Assembly (NCBI GenBank): GCA_011391285.1 | Contig: JAABQU010000221.1 | Span: 49,128 to 113,127, forward strand | Direction: 5' to 3' | Length of the DNA stretch: 64,000 nucleotides | From: Thiobacillus sp. | GTDB taxonomy: Bacteria; Pseudomonadota; Gammaproteobacteria; Burkholderiales; Thiobacillaceae | Shown here: positions 10,217 to 19,498 of the stretch, piece by piece | How the letters are laid out: the number at the start of each line of letters is the position of its first letter | How positions within the stretch are numbered: position 1 is the first letter of the stretch | Position numbers and translations under genes: made by a program | The notes under the pieces: generated by a model | The model's input: only the letters and a program-made list of their open reading frames with translations | What the model was told of the DNA's origin: nothing | Databases searched by the model: none

Positions 10217-12383
10217 TGCTAGGCCTGTATCCGGGAACACTTTGTTTCAAAACGTCGAGCGGGTTGGCGCCAATGCGGCCCATGCCGTTCAACTCGAGCT
10301 GCAAAAAGAATGCATCGGTGGACTGATCTTCCTTGGTAGCCAGACGCTGGAACGCGGCGCGGATCACCCAGCACCCGCCATTGTATTCAACCCCTGCCAG
10401 GCCTTCGACCAACTTTTCGTCCTGCAGCGAATAGTTGTAGCGGAACATGCCATACCAGCGTTGACTCAGCGGCCACTGTCCCGAAATGTCGATCTGCTCG
10501 GTGGTTTGGTCAATGAAGCGGTAGCCGAAGTTCAATGTGCGGCCGGGACTGGGGCGGTAGGAGGCGCTGATGTTCTCGCGGATGGTGTTGACGTTCTCGG
10601 TGTCGAACTGCCAGGCGGTGTCGATGCGCCAGTCGCGCGTGATCTGTCCGCCGACGGCGACGAGCAGGTCGGTGGCGTCGCTGCCGCGCGGTGCCACGCC
10701 GGGCAGGGTGACCTGCTGGTCGCTGAAATAATAGCGCTGGCCGATCGTGAACTGCAGGCGCTCCAGTCCGCTTTCGGCCTCGATGAAGCGGCTGGTGACG
10801 GCGAGGGTCAACTGGTTGGCGTCGTTGATACGGTCGCCGCCGATGAACTGGTTTTCGGTGAACATCTGCGCGTAGCTGAAATCCATTTGCGCGGTGTCGA
10901 ACACCGGGATGGCGTCCTGATTGCGATAGGGCGCGTAGACGTAATAGGCGCGCGGTTCCAGTGTCTGCTCGAAGGCCGCCCCGGCGAACTGGAAGGGGCG
11001 GTCGAAAACGACCCCGCTGTCGAGGCTGAAGATCGGCAGGTTGCGAGTGATATCCGCGTCGGGCGCGCTGTCGTCGAGCGCGTAATAACTGCTGTGCCAG
11101 CCGATTTGCGGGGTCAGGAAGCCGAACGAACTGGTGAGCGGCATGCGCAACGTGGGGTAGGCCAGTACCCGTGTGCCTTCAGTCAGGCTGGAGTGGGCAA
11201 AACGGGTGGCTTCGGTTTCCAGTTTGAATTCGAGGCCGTTGTCCATCGTGTGGGCCATGCCGAAGCGCGCATGCGGCAGCCGCGCGTAGGGTTCGGCAAT
11301 AGGGGCGGCGGTGGAGTCCTGCAGGGTCTGGAAGCTCTGCGCGCGCACATCGGCGTACCAGTTGGCATGATGCGTGGTCAGCCAGGCTTCGCGATTGAGG
11401 TTGGTGATCGACGTGACGGAAATCATGTTGGAGAGATCGCGAAAATAGTCGTCGTCGGACACCTGGCTGTACACCATGCCGGCCTGGGTGTTGGCGTTCA
11501 CGCGATATTCGTTCTGCAACAGGACGCTCCACCGCGAGCGGTCGGCTTCCCTGTCGTTGGCCAGATACTCGAGCCGGTTCTCGCCCCGGAAATCCTCGAA
11601 CAGGTGGCGGAATTCGCCCCCCAGTTGCAGCCCACGCTTGGTCAGCAGTCGCGGATAGAGCGTGGCGTCGTAATTGGGCGCGAGGTTCAGGTAATAGGGA
11701 ACAGTGAGGTCGATGCCGCTGCGCTCGGTGATGCCGAGGGTGGGGGCCAGTACACCGGTCTTGCGTTCATTGTTGAGTGAGAAATCCATCCACGGCGTAT
11801 ACAGGATGGGCACGCCGAGGAAATTCAGCGAGGCGTTGCGCGCGGTGCCCACGTTGCGGGTCTTGTCGATGTCGAGATCGCCGACCTTGAGGAACCAGTC
11901 GTCGTTGTCGATCGGGCAGGTCGTATAGGTGGCATCGCTCAGCTTGTAGTGGGTTTTGTCGATGAACTCGATGTGCTCGGCGTCGCCGCGTCCCGGTTCG
12001 GCCGTGAATCGATACACCGGTTGGGTCAGCTCGCCGCTGTAATCGTTGAGATTGAACTTGAGCGAATCGCCGCCCAGCAGCAGCGCCGGCTGTTCCATAC
12101 GCACATGGCCACGGGCTTCGACCGAATTGAGCGAGGTGTCGTAGAGCAGCCAGTCGGCGAAAAAATTCTGTCCGGCCTGGCGGGCCTCGACGTGGCCGCT
12201 GGCTTCGATGATGTTGGGCGCGTTCGATTCGATGCGGTCGGCCATCAGGAACAACGGCCCTTCCTGGCCGGCCACTGTTGAACCTTTCAGCTCGACGTCC
12301 GTTTTCAGGCCGAGTCCCTCCGCCACCGCAGGGCTTGCAGCCAGAAACAACACGACGAACGCAAAGCCGGGCAGGGTGGACAA
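10194..12383 (-). CDS. lptD: LPS-assembly protein LptD (outer membrane)
   Basis: Outer-membrane beta-barrel that inserts LPS into the outer leaflet with LptE. The product is about 729 aa, with a signal peptide (PGFAFVVLFLAASPAVA), an N-terminal OstA jellyroll (MADRIESN...IEASGHVEARQ) and the family block LGVPILYTPWMDF, followed by barrel strands ending near MGRIGANPLDVL. No ATG is available: TTG 12383 gives the shortest complete signal peptide, and an upstream TTG at 12440 would overlap amgK. It is divergent from amgK and starts the lptD-surA-pdxA-ksgA operon. Confidence 0.92.
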   Translation of the reverse strand: MSTLPGFAFVVLFLAASPAVAEGLGLKTDVELKGSTVAGQEGPLFLMADRIESNAPNIIEASGHVEARQAGQNFFADWLLYDTSLNSVEARGHVRMEQPALLLGGDSLKFNLNDYSGELTQPVYRFTAEPGRGDAEHIEFIDKTHYKLSDATYTTCPIDNDDWFLKVGDLDIDKTRNVGTARNASLNFLGVPILYTPWMDFSLNNERKTGVLAPTLGITERSGIDLTVPYYLNLAPNYDATLYPRLLTKRGLQLGGEFRHLFEDFRGENRLEYLANDREADRSRWSVLLQNEYRVNANTQAGMVYSQVSDDDYFRDLSNMISVTSITNLNREAWLTTHHANWYADVRAQSFQTLQDSTAAPIAEPYARLPHARFGMAHTMDNGLEFKLETEATRFAHSSLTEGTRVLAYPTLRMPLTSSFGFLTPQIGWHSSYYALDDSAPDADITRNLPIFSLDSGVVFDRPFQFAGAAFEQTLEPRAYYVYAPYRNQDAIPVFDTAQMDFSYAQMFTENQFIGGDRINDANQLTLAVTSRFIEAESGLERLQFTIGQRYYFSDQQVTLPGVAPRGSDATDLLVAVGGQITRDWRIDTAWQFDTENVNTIRENISASYRPSPGRTLNFGYRFIDQTTEQIDISGQWPLSQRWYGMFRYNYSLQDEKLVEGLAGVEYNGGCWVIRAAFQRLATKEDQSTDAFFLQLELNGMGRIGANPLDVLKQSVPGYRPSNEILQTP

Positions 12384-12419
12384 GGATGTAAAATCCGGAA
12401 GTTCGTTATTAGGAGCGCC

Positions 12420-13433
12420 GTGGCAGTGGAACGTTTGCAAGCATTACAGGACTGGGCCGCCCGACAGCTGGGCGGCGATTCGCTTGACATCGCCCCGGCG
12501 TCGGCGGATGCCAGCTTTCGCCGTTATTTTCGCGTCACTGCCAAAGGCCGGGATTATATCGTGATGGACGCGCCGCCGGCGCACGAGGATTGCCGGCCCT
12601 TCATTGCCGTCGCCCGGCTGTTCGGCGAGGCCGGCGTGCATGTGCCGCAGGTGCTGGCGCAGGACCTGGACCAGGGCTTCCTGCTGCTGTCCGATCTGGG
12701 CAATACCACCTACCTGTCGGCGCTGAACGAAGCCGCGTCCGATCAAGGCGTGGCACGGGAGCTGTATCTGGCGTCGAACGACGCGCTGATCCGCATCCAG
12801 CAGGCCAGCCGGCCCGGGGTGCTGCCCGAATACGATCGCGCGCTGCTGACCCGCGAGCTGATGCTGTTCCCCGAGTGGTACGTGGCGAAGCACCTGGGCG
12901 TCGCCATGACGGACGACCAGAAGGCCATCCTCGACACCGTGTTCGAGCGCCTGCTCACCAACAACCTGGCGCAGCCGCAGGTCTACGTGCACCGCGACTG
13001 GCATTCGCGCAACCTGATGGTCTCCAACCCCAACCCGGGGATCCTCGATTTCCAGGACGCCGTCCACGGCCCGATCACCTACGATCTCGCCTCGATCTAC
13101 CGCGACGCCTACATCCAGTGGGACGAGGAGCTGCAGCTCGACTGGGTGATCCGCTACTGGGAAAAGGCGCGTGCCGCCCGCCTGCCGGTGCCCGCCGACT
13201 TCGGCGAATTCTGGCGCGACTTCGAGTGGATGGGCGCGCAGCGCCACATCAAGGTGCTCGGCATCTTCGCGCGCCTGTATCACCGCGACGGCAAGGATGG
13301 CTATCTGAAGGACATGCCGCTGGTAATGCATTACCTTCGCAAGGTGTGCGAGCGCTATGACGAGTTGAAGCCGTTGCTGTTTTTGCTGGATGGGTTGCAG
13401 GACAGGCAGCCGCAGGTGGGGTATACGTTTTAG
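12420..13433 (+). CDS. amgK: N-acetylmuramate/N-acetylglucosamine kinase (AmgK type)
   Basis: Aminoglycoside-phosphotransferase-fold sugar kinase that phosphorylates the anomeric position of MurNAc and GlcNAc in the MurU-type cell-wall recycling route. The 337-aa product has the catalytic loop VHRDWHSRNLMV and the metal-binding ILDFQDAVHGPITYDLAS. The GTG start at 12420 follows TAGGAG by 5 bases. The function is supported by the next gene on the strand being murU, the partner uridylyltransferase. This assignment combines family similarity and context. Confidence 0.88.
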   Translation: MAVERLQALQDWAARQLGGDSLDIAPASADASFRRYFRVTAKGRDYIVMDAPPAHEDCRPFIAVARLFGEAGVHVPQVLAQDLDQGFLLLSDLGNTTYLSALNEAASDQGVARELYLASNDALIRIQQASRPGVLPEYDRALLTRELMLFPEWYVAKHLGVAMTDDQKAILDTVFERLLTNNLAQPQVYVHRDWHSRNLMVSNPNPGILDFQDAVHGPITYDLASIYRDAYIQWDEELQLDWVIRYWEKARAARLPVPADFGEFWRDFEWMGAQRHIKVLGIFARLYHRDGKDGYLKDMPLVMHYLRKVCERYDELKPLLFLLDGLQDRQPQVGYTF

Positions 13434-13440
13434 TGGGCGT

Positions 13441-13472
13441 CATTGCGAGGAGCGTAGCGACGAAGCAATCCA
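13441..13472. repeat. Interspersed palindromic repeat (ATTGCGAGGAGCG type)
   Basis: The sequence CATTGCGAGGAGCGTAGCGA, continuing CGAAGCAATCCA, has inverted ends (ATTGC/GCAAT) and an inner GCG-GTAGC structure. I recognise it as a widely dispersed proteobacterial intergenic repeat. It sits 7 bases after the amgK stop and opens the 404-base non-coding stretch 13434-13837. That stretch also contains the two hairpins listed next, and I see no credible gene in it. Confidence 0.6.
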
Positions 13473-13556
13473 GTGTGGATTGGCGCTAAGCACTTCTGAT
13501 GAAAAAACCTGTGCAGGGCTGCTGATCGTTGGCCGGGGGTAGCCCGGCAGCTAGTC

Positions 13557-13738
13557 ACTTTCTTTTGCTTCGCCAAAAGAAAGTAACCCAAGAAAAGGCG
13601 ACCCCGCTCATCCCCGAAACCCCGAAAACCGGGCCTGCCGGGTGGGCGGCAAAGAACTCGCCCCGCTTTTGTTTTATTTCGAAGGTGAGCGGGGCTCAAA
13701 CACCTTTGCCGCTGATCCACCCGGCAGGCCCGATTTTC
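13557..13738. repeat. Compound inverted-repeat island between amgK and murU
   Basis: There are two nested structures. A perfect hairpin has arms ACTTTCTTTTG (13557-13567) and CAAAAGAAAGT (13574-13584) with loop CTTCGC, followed by AACCCAAGAAAAGGCGACC, a sequence common between genes of beta- and gammaproteobacteria. A longer imperfect inverted repeat has arms 13624-13654 (GAAAACCGGGCCTGCCGGGT...) and 13704-13738 (ending ACCCGGCAGGCCCGATTTTC). The island could end amgK transcription or be a mobile repeat. It separates amgK from murU, which usually work together. Confidence 0.6.
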
Positions 13739-13837
13739 GGCGTGGCTGAGAGGGGGGGAAGTCAAAATCAGGGCGGTGGGGACTGGGTGTTTGCGATTAC
13801 TATTTGTGCTTTATATTGGCTCGAAAGAGTCTTCATT

Positions 13838-14566
13838 TTGAACGCTGTAAAACCCCTTACCGCAATGATCCTCGCCGCCGGTCGTGGTGAGCGCATGCGC
13901 CCGCTCACCGACCGCACGCCCAAGCCCTTGCTGGCGGTCGGTGGCAAGCCGCTCATCGTCTGGCATATCGAGCGGCTGCGCGCGGCGGGCTACACCCATA
14001 TCGTCATCAACCACGCTCATCTCGGCGAGCAGATCGAGGCGGCATTGGGGAACGGCGCTGCGTTGGGCGTGTCGATCGAGTATTCGCGCGAAATCAGCGC
14101 GCTGGAAACGGCGGGCGGCATCGCCACTGCGCTGCCGCTGATTGGAAACGAGGTGTTTACGGTGGTGAACGGCGACATTTATTGCGAATACGATTTCAGC
14201 CGCCTCGCCGAGCCGATGGCGCGGCTGGCTGCCGGGAACGACCAGGCGCATCTGGTGCTGGTCAATAACCCGCCGCATCATCCGCAGGGCGATTTCGTGC
14301 TCGATCGCGGTCGGGTGACCAATGCCGACATCCCGCTCACGCCGCACCCGGCGCGCTTCACCTTCTCCGGCATCGGCGTCTATCACCGCGCGCTGTTCGC
14401 CCACACCCCGGCAGGAGAAAAAGCCCCGTTGGCCCCGTTGCTGCGGTTGGCGATCGATGCCGGCCGCGTCAGCGGCGAACACTATGGCGGCCGCTGGGAA
14501 GACGTCGGCACGCCGGCCCGCCTGAACGCACTGGACGAGGAACTGAAACAGCACCATGCAGCCTGA
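13838..14566 (+). CDS. murU: N-acetylmuramate alpha-1-phosphate uridylyltransferase (MurU type)
   Basis: Nucleotidyltransferase that makes UDP-MurNAc from MurNAc-1-phosphate, bypassing de novo synthesis and causing intrinsic fosfomycin tolerance in organisms that have it. The 242-aa product contains the signature LAAGRGERMRPLTDRTPKPL, VNGDIYCEYDF with the metal-binding Asp, and a C-terminal GRWEDVGTPARL. TTG 13838 was chosen because AAAGAG lies 8 bases upstream; ATG 13865 would begin directly at the nucleotide-binding loop. It overlaps pepP by 11 bases. A generic sugar-1-phosphate nucleotidyltransferase is the alternative; amgK next door favours MurU. Confidence 0.87.
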   Translation: MNAVKPLTAMILAAGRGERMRPLTDRTPKPLLAVGGKPLIVWHIERLRAAGYTHIVINHAHLGEQIEAALGNGAALGVSIEYSREISALETAGGIATALPLIGNEVFTVVNGDIYCEYDFSRLAEPMARLAAGNDQAHLVLVNNPPHHPQGDFVLDRGRVTNADIPLTPHPARFTFSGIGVYHRALFAHTPAGEKAPLAPLLRLAIDAGRVSGEHYGGRWEDVGTPARLNALDEELKQHHAA

Positions 14567-15857
14567 TTCCGCAATTTACTATGCGCGCCGCCAGCGGGTC
14601 CTGGAGCAGATGGGCGAAGGCGTGATGGTCATCGCCACCGCGCCGGAAGTGCCGCGCAACCGCGACACCCACTACCCTTACCGGCACGACAGCTATTTCT
14701 ATTGGCTGACCGGCTTCAACGAGCCCGAGGCGGTGGTGGTGCTGGTGGGCGGCAAAGCGCCGCGGCACATCCTCTTCTGTCGCGAGCGCAACGAAGAGCG
14801 GGAGATCTGGGACGGCTTCCGCTACGGACCGGCGGCGGCGCGCGAGGTTTTCGCCTTCGACGACGCCTTCGCCTATGACACGCTGGATGCGGAACTGCCT
14901 GGGCTGCTGGAGAACCAGCCGTTGCTGGCCTATATCATAGGCCGCGACATGGCCTGGGACACGCAGATGATGGGCTGGCTCAACGCGGTGCGCGCCAAGG
15001 CCCGCAGCGGCGTGCACGCGCCGAACAAGATGGTCGACGCGCGCATCTGGCTGGACGAGATGCGGCTGGTCAAGGACGGCCACGAACTCGCGCTGATGCG
15101 CCGCGCCGCCGAGATTTCAACCGAAGCGCACCGTCGTGCGATGCGCGCGACCCGGCCAGGCGGGCACGAATACGAGATCGAGGCGGAGCTGCTGTCCGCG
15201 TTCCGTCGCGGCGGCGCTGAGGCGCCGGCCTATACCTCCATCGTCGCCAGCGGCGCCAATGCCTGCGTGCTGCACTACGTCTTCAACAACAAGCCGCTGC
15301 GCGACGGCGACCTGCTGCTGATCGATGCCGCCGCAGAGTTCGGAAGCTATGCGGCCGACATCACCCGCACCTTCCCGGTGAATGGCCGTTTCTCGGCCGC
15401 GCAGAAGGATGCCTACGAACTGGTGCTGGCCGCGCAGGCAGCGGCCATCGGCGCGGTGCGGCCGGGCGGCCACTGGAACGACCCGCACGACACGGCGGTG
15501 CGCGTACTGACGCAGGGCATGGTCGACCTTGGCCTGCTCCACGGCGAGGTCGACGGCCTGATCGAATCGGGCGCCTACGACCGCTTCTACATGCACCGCA
15601 CCGGCCACTGGCTGGGCATGGATGTCCACGATGCCGGCGAATACAAACTGCAGGGCGAATGGCGCCCGCTGGTGCCGGGCATGACGCTGACCGTCGAGCC
15701 GGGCCTGTACATCCGGCCAGGGGATGACGTACCCGAGGCGTTCTGGAGCATCGGCATCCGCATCGAGGACGACGTCGCGGTGACCGAGTCCGGCTGCGAG
15801 GTGCTGACCACGCCGCCGAAGACCGTGGTCGAGATCGAAGACTGGATGAAGCAGTGA
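14556..15857 (+). CDS. pepP: Xaa-Pro aminopeptidase (aminopeptidase P)
   Basis: Dimetal peptidase that removes an N-terminal residue preceding proline. The 433-aa product has the AMP_N domain (YARRQRVLEQM...YWLTGFNEPEA, about 9-60) and the pita-bread M24 domain with metal ligands in LLIDAAAEFGSYAADITRTF (two Asp), HRTGHWLGMDVHD (His), TVEPGLYI (Glu) and IGIRIEDDV (Glu). It overlaps the gene before it, and its stop overlaps the GTG of the ubiquinone hydroxylase, a neighbourhood (pepP-ubiH) common in proteobacteria. Confidence 0.95.
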   Translation: MQPDSAIYYARRQRVLEQMGEGVMVIATAPEVPRNRDTHYPYRHDSYFYWLTGFNEPEAVVVLVGGKAPRHILFCRERNEEREIWDGFRYGPAAAREVFAFDDAFAYDTLDAELPGLLENQPLLAYIIGRDMAWDTQMMGWLNAVRAKARSGVHAPNKMVDARIWLDEMRLVKDGHELALMRRAAEISTEAHRRAMRATRPGGHEYEIEAELLSAFRRGGAEAPAYTSIVASGANACVLHYVFNNKPLRDGDLLLIDAAAEFGSYAADITRTFPVNGRFSAAQKDAYELVLAAQAAAIGAVRPGGHWNDPHDTAVRVLTQGMVDLGLLHGEVDGLIESGAYDRFYMHRTGHWLGMDVHDAGEYKLQGEWRPLVPGMTLTVEPGLYIRPGDDVPEAFWSIGIRIEDDVAVTESGCEVLTTPPKTVVEIEDWMKQ

Positions 15858-16990
15858 ACACGGTGCTGATCGTTGGCGCCGGCCCGGTCGGTGCGGTGTG
15901 TGCGCTGGCGCTGCAGCAGCAGGGCATCGCTGCGCAGGTGGTCGAGGCGCAGCCGGAAACTGCGCGCGCCGATACCCGCACCCTGGCGTTGTCGCACGGC
16001 TCCCGCCTGATCCTCGAGCGCCTCGGGGTGTGGGACCGGCTCGAAGCTGTCACGCCGATCACCCGCATCCATATTTCCCAGCGAGGCGCACTCGGCGTGG
16101 CAAGGCTGTCGGCCGACGCGTTGAAGGTGCCGGCACTCGGCTATGTGCTGCCTTACGCCGCCCTGACCGCGGCTTTGAAGCGGGCGCTCGCAGACGCAGC
16201 GATCGCAGTCGACTACGGCGTGGCGGTGGCGCGCACCGAATCCGGCGCGGACGCCGCGACGCTGCATCTGGCCGATGGGCGCAGCGCCACGGCAGCGCTG
16301 GTGGTGGTGGCCGACGGCGGGCGCGGCGAGGCGGCGCCCAAACCCAAATTCGAACGCGACTACGATCAGATGGCGGTGGTGTGCGAAGTGCGGACCGAAC
16401 TGCCGCATGCCAACCAGGCCTACGAGCGCTTCACTCCGGACGGCCCGGCGGCGCTGCTGCCGAACGGTGAAAAATATGCCCTGGTGTGGACCGCCAGCCG
16501 CGAAGACGCCAGGCGTCTTGCCCAGCTTCCGGATGACGAATTTCTCGCTGCGCTGACTCGCCACTTCGGCGGTCGGCAGGGACGCTTCCTCGACGCCAGC
16601 CCGCGCAAGACCTTTCCGCTGAAGCTCGCCTATGTCGGCAGCGAGGCGGCCAACCGCGTGGTGCGCATCGGCAACGCCGCACAGACCCTGCATCCGGTGG
16701 CGGGGCAGGGATTCAACATCGGCCTGCGCGACGCCTGGGAACTGGCGAGCCTGTGCGGAGACACGCCGGTGAGCGAGATCGGCAGCGCCGCCATGCTGGC
16801 CGCCTATGCGCGCGGTCGGCGAGTCGACGTGTTGGGCGGCGTCGGCTTCACCGATTTCCTGGTGCGCGTGTTCTCCAACGACATCGCACCGCTGCGCCAT
16901 ATGCGCGGACTCGGCCTGCTGGGGCTGGAAGTGCTGCCGCCGCTGAAAAGCTTCGTCGCGCGGCGGATGATGTTCGGGGCGCGTGGATGA
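15854..16990 (+). CDS. ubiH: FAD-dependent ubiquinone biosynthesis hydroxylase UbiH
   Basis: Aromatic-ring monooxygenase of ubiquinone synthesis. The 378-aa product has the Rossmann motif VLIVGAGPVGAVCAL at residue 4, the NAD(P)H/FAD motif in VVVADGG, and the C-terminal family signature GNAAQTLHPVAGQGFNIGLRD. The start is GTG overlapping the pepP stop. It is immediately followed by a second UbiH/UbiI-type hydroxylase (ATGA overlap), so two ring positions are likely served by this pair. Which position each modifies cannot be read from the sequence. Confidence 0.88.
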   Translation: MNTVLIVGAGPVGAVCALALQQQGIAAQVVEAQPETARADTRTLALSHGSRLILERLGVWDRLEAVTPITRIHISQRGALGVARLSADALKVPALGYVLPYAALTAALKRALADAAIAVDYGVAVARTESGADAATLHLADGRSATAALVVVADGGRGEAAPKPKFERDYDQMAVVCEVRTELPHANQAYERFTPDGPAALLPNGEKYALVWTASREDARRLAQLPDDEFLAALTRHFGGRQGRFLDASPRKTFPLKLAYVGSEAANRVVRIGNAAQTLHPVAGQGFNIGLRDAWELASLCGDTPVSEIGSAAMLAAYARGRRVDVLGGVGFTDFLVRVFSNDIAPLRHMRGLGLLGLEVLPPLKSFVARRMMFGARG

Positions 16991-18144
16991 ATGCTGAACG
17001 CTATCAGGTCGTGGTGGTCGGTGCCGGGCTCGTCGGCGCCGCCGCTGCGCTGGCGCTCGGACGGCAGGGCCTCAGGGTCGCGCTGATCGAACGCCAGCCG
17101 CCGCAGGTTCCGGACGAAACGCTGGACACCCGCATCTATGCCATCAGCCCCGCGAGCCAGCGTTTCCTCGAAGGCATCGGCGCCTGGCAGCAGTTGGAAG
17201 CGGGTCGCATCCAGCCGGTGTTTCGCATGGATGTCGCGGGCGACACGAGCGGCGTGGTCCGGCTCGATGCCTACGAGGCGGGCGTGTCGCATCTGGCCAC
17301 CATCCTCGAAAGCGGCCGCCTGCAGCACGCGCTGTGGCAGGCGATCGAGGCCGACGGCAGCGTGGCGCGTTACTGCCCGGCGTCGATCGCGGTGCTCGAG
17401 CACGGCGATCGCTTCACGCGGATCACGCTGGACGATGGCACGGTGCTGGAGGCTGAACTCGTCGTCGGTGCCGACGGCGCCGCCTCGCGCATCCGCGAAT
17501 GGGCGGGACTCGCCTCGACGCTGACGCCCTATGGCCAGAGCGGCGTGGTGGCGAATTTCGAATGCGAGCGCCCGCACCGCGGCACCGCCTTCCAGTGGTT
17601 TTTCGACAGCGATATCCTGGCCTGGCTGCCGCTTCCCGGAAACCATCTGTCGATGGTCTGGTCAACTCAGGCGGCCCATGCGGATGAACTGCTGGCACTG
17701 GATGCGGTGGCGCTGGCCGCCAAGGTGCAGGCGGCGGGTCATGACCGGCTCGGCACCCTCAAACTGTTGACGCCGGCAGCGGCCTTTCCGTTGCGGCTGA
17801 TCCGGGTCGAGTCGGCGGTTGCGCCAGGCGTTGCGCTGATCGGCGACGCCGCGCACGGCGTGCACCCGCTGGCGGGGCAGGGCGTCAACCTCGGTTTCGG
17901 CGATGCCGAAGCGCTGGTCGACGTGCTGGCGCAGCACCGTCGAACCCGACTTGGCGATATGCGGGTGCTGCAGACGTATGCCCGCCAGCGTGCCGAGCCG
18001 GTTCAGCGCATGCAGGCGCTCACGCACGGCCTGCATCATCTGTTTGCTGATAGCCGCGCGGCCTGGCTGCGCAATGCCGGCATGACGATCGTCAACCAGT
18101 TGCCGCCCCTGAAAGCAGCTCTGGTCCGCGAAGCCATGTCCTGA
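16987..18144 (+). CDS. Second UbiH/UbiI/VisC-family FAD monooxygenase
   Basis: A paralogue of the preceding hydroxylase, probably acting at another ring carbon in ubiquinone biosynthesis. The 385-aa product begins YQVVVVGAGLVGAAAALALG, has VGADGAASRIREWAG (DG motif) and GDAAHGVHPLAGQGVNLGFG near residue 285. ATG 16987 overlaps the previous stop; longer in-frame extensions lie inside ubiH and lack similarity. UbiI (C5) and UbiF (C6) are the alternatives and I cannot separate them here. Confidence 0.87.
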   Translation: MNAERYQVVVVGAGLVGAAAALALGRQGLRVALIERQPPQVPDETLDTRIYAISPASQRFLEGIGAWQQLEAGRIQPVFRMDVAGDTSGVVRLDAYEAGVSHLATILESGRLQHALWQAIEADGSVARYCPASIAVLEHGDRFTRITLDDGTVLEAELVVGADGAASRIREWAGLASTLTPYGQSGVVANFECERPHRGTAFQWFFDSDILAWLPLPGNHLSMVWSTQAAHADELLALDAVALAAKVQAAGHDRLGTLKLLTPAAAFPLRLIRVESAVAPGVALIGDAAHGVHPLAGQGVNLGFGDAEALVDVLAQHRRTRLGDMRVLQTYARQRAEPVQRMQALTHGLHHLFADSRAAWLRNAGMTIVNQLPPLKAALVREAMS

Positions 18145-18175
18145 TGTTTTTTTTGATTATTTCCTGGAGTCCTGA

Positions 18176-18886
18176 ATGAAATTCACTTCCCTGGCGCTGG
18201 CCGCTACCCTGATGCTCGCCGCGACCGCGCAGGCCAACGAGTCGGTGATCCGCAAGGCGCTGACGCAGCAGTTCCCCGGCGCGCAGATTGCCTCGGTGAC
18301 GAAAACGCCCTACAGCGGATTGTTCGAGGTCTATCTCGACGGCCAGCTCATTTACGTCGATGCCAAGGCGCAGTACGTGTTCACCGGCGACGTGATCGAT
18401 CTTAAAAACCGCACCAACCTGACGCAGGAGCGGCTGAACAAATTGCAGGCGGTGAAGTGGGACACGCTGCCGCTGAAAAACGCCCTGAAGACCGTCAAGG
18501 GCAAGGGCGAGCGCAAGCTGGTGGTGTTTTCCGACGTCGATTGCCCCTACTGCCGCAGGTTTGAAGCCGAGCTCGCCAAGGTCGACAACATCACCGTCTA
18601 CACTTTCCTCTACCCGATCGAAGGCCTGCATCCGAAAGCGGTGCAGACCTCGAAGCAGATCTGGTGCGCGCCCGACCGCAACAAGGCCTGGGACGAGTAC
18701 ATCACGCGCGGCACGGTGCCAGCCAACGACGGCAAGTGCGCCAATCCGGTGGATGACACCATTGCGCTTGGCGGCAGGCTGAAGGTGAGCGGCACGCCGA
18801 CGCTGGTCTTCGCCAACGGTGTGCGCGTGCCCGGCATGGTGCCGGCGGCACAGCTCGAGCGCCTGCTCGCCGCCAACGCCAAATAA
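18176..18886 (+). CDS. dsbC: Thiol:disulfide interchange protein DsbC
   Basis: Periplasmic disulfide isomerase that corrects mis-paired cysteines and is kept reduced by DsbD. The 236-aa product has a signal peptide (cut after ATAQA, about residue 20), an N-terminal cystatin-like dimerisation domain and a thioredoxin fold with the active site C123-P-Y-C126. The cis-Pro loop GTPTLVF follows, and two further Cys (ICWCAP region and GKCANP) form the usual structural pair. CTGGAG lies 9 bases before the ATG. It is tightly followed by the methyltransferase. Confidence 0.94.
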   Translation: MKFTSLALAATLMLAATAQANESVIRKALTQQFPGAQIASVTKTPYSGLFEVYLDGQLIYVDAKAQYVFTGDVIDLKNRTNLTQERLNKLQAVKWDTLPLKNALKTVKGKGERKLVVFSDVDCPYCRRFEAELAKVDNITVYTFLYPIEGLHPKAVQTSKQIWCAPDRNKAWDEYITRGTVPANDGKCANPVDDTIALGGRLKVSGTPTLVFANGVRVPGMVPAAQLERLLAANAK

Positions 18887-18888
18887 GC

Positions 18889-19494
18889 ATGTCCGAGTTC
18901 TGGAACGCGCGGTATTCGACCGACGCCTACATCTTTGGCACTGCACCGAACGTATTTCTGGCGAGCCAGCAGGACCTGATTCGTCCCGGCATGCGCGCGC
19001 TCGCGATTGCCGACGGCGAGGGCCGCAACGGCGTGTGGCTGGCCGAGCAGGGGGTGCGGGTTCATGCGATCGATGTGTCGCCGCCGGCGCTGGGAAAAGC
19101 GCGCAATCTGGCCGCCGAGCGTGGGGTCACGCTGGAGACCGAGCAGGTGGATGTGTTGAACTGGGCTTGGCCGGAAGCAGCCTACGATCTGGTGGTGGCG
19201 ATCTTCATCCAGTTCGCGCCGCCGCCCGAACGTGACCGCATCATCGAAGGCATCCGCCGCACCTTGAAGCCGGGCGGCTTGCTCATCCTGCAGGGCTACA
19301 CGCCGAAGCAGATCGAGTTCGCCACCGGCGGGCCGGGCAATCCGGCCAATATGTACACGTCAGAATTGCTGCGCGAATGGTTTGGCGACTGGGACATCCA
19401 GCATCTCGCCGAGCACGAATCCTTCATCAGCGAAGGCACCCATCACCACGGCATGTCGGCGCTGATCGACCTGGTGGCGAAGAAGCAGGACTGA
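18889..19494 (+). CDS. Class I SAM-dependent methyltransferase
   Basis: A 201-aa cytoplasmic methyltransferase of unknown substrate. SAM motif I is ALAIADGEGRNGVWLAEQG, followed by the acidic VHAIDVS (ribose-binding Asp) and LKPGGLLILQGY (motif III). It resembles the TehB/thiopurine methyltransferase-like group often annotated next to tellurite resistance genes, but no such partner is nearby. It starts 2 bases after dsbC and ends 4 bases before the exporter lipoprotein gene. Confidence 0.8.
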   Translation: MSEFWNARYSTDAYIFGTAPNVFLASQQDLIRPGMRALAIADGEGRNGVWLAEQGVRVHAIDVSPPALGKARNLAAERGVTLETEQVDVLNWAWPEAAYDLVVAIFIQFAPPPERDRIIEGIRRTLKPGGLLILQGYTPKQIEFATGGPGNPANMYTSELLREWFGDWDIQHLAEHESFISEGTHHHGMSALIDLVAKKQD

Positions 19495-19498
19495 TCGC

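Noticed and set aside
10071..11780. 569-codon plus-strand ORF
   Set aside because: Antisense to lptD and surA; no recognisable domain or signal.
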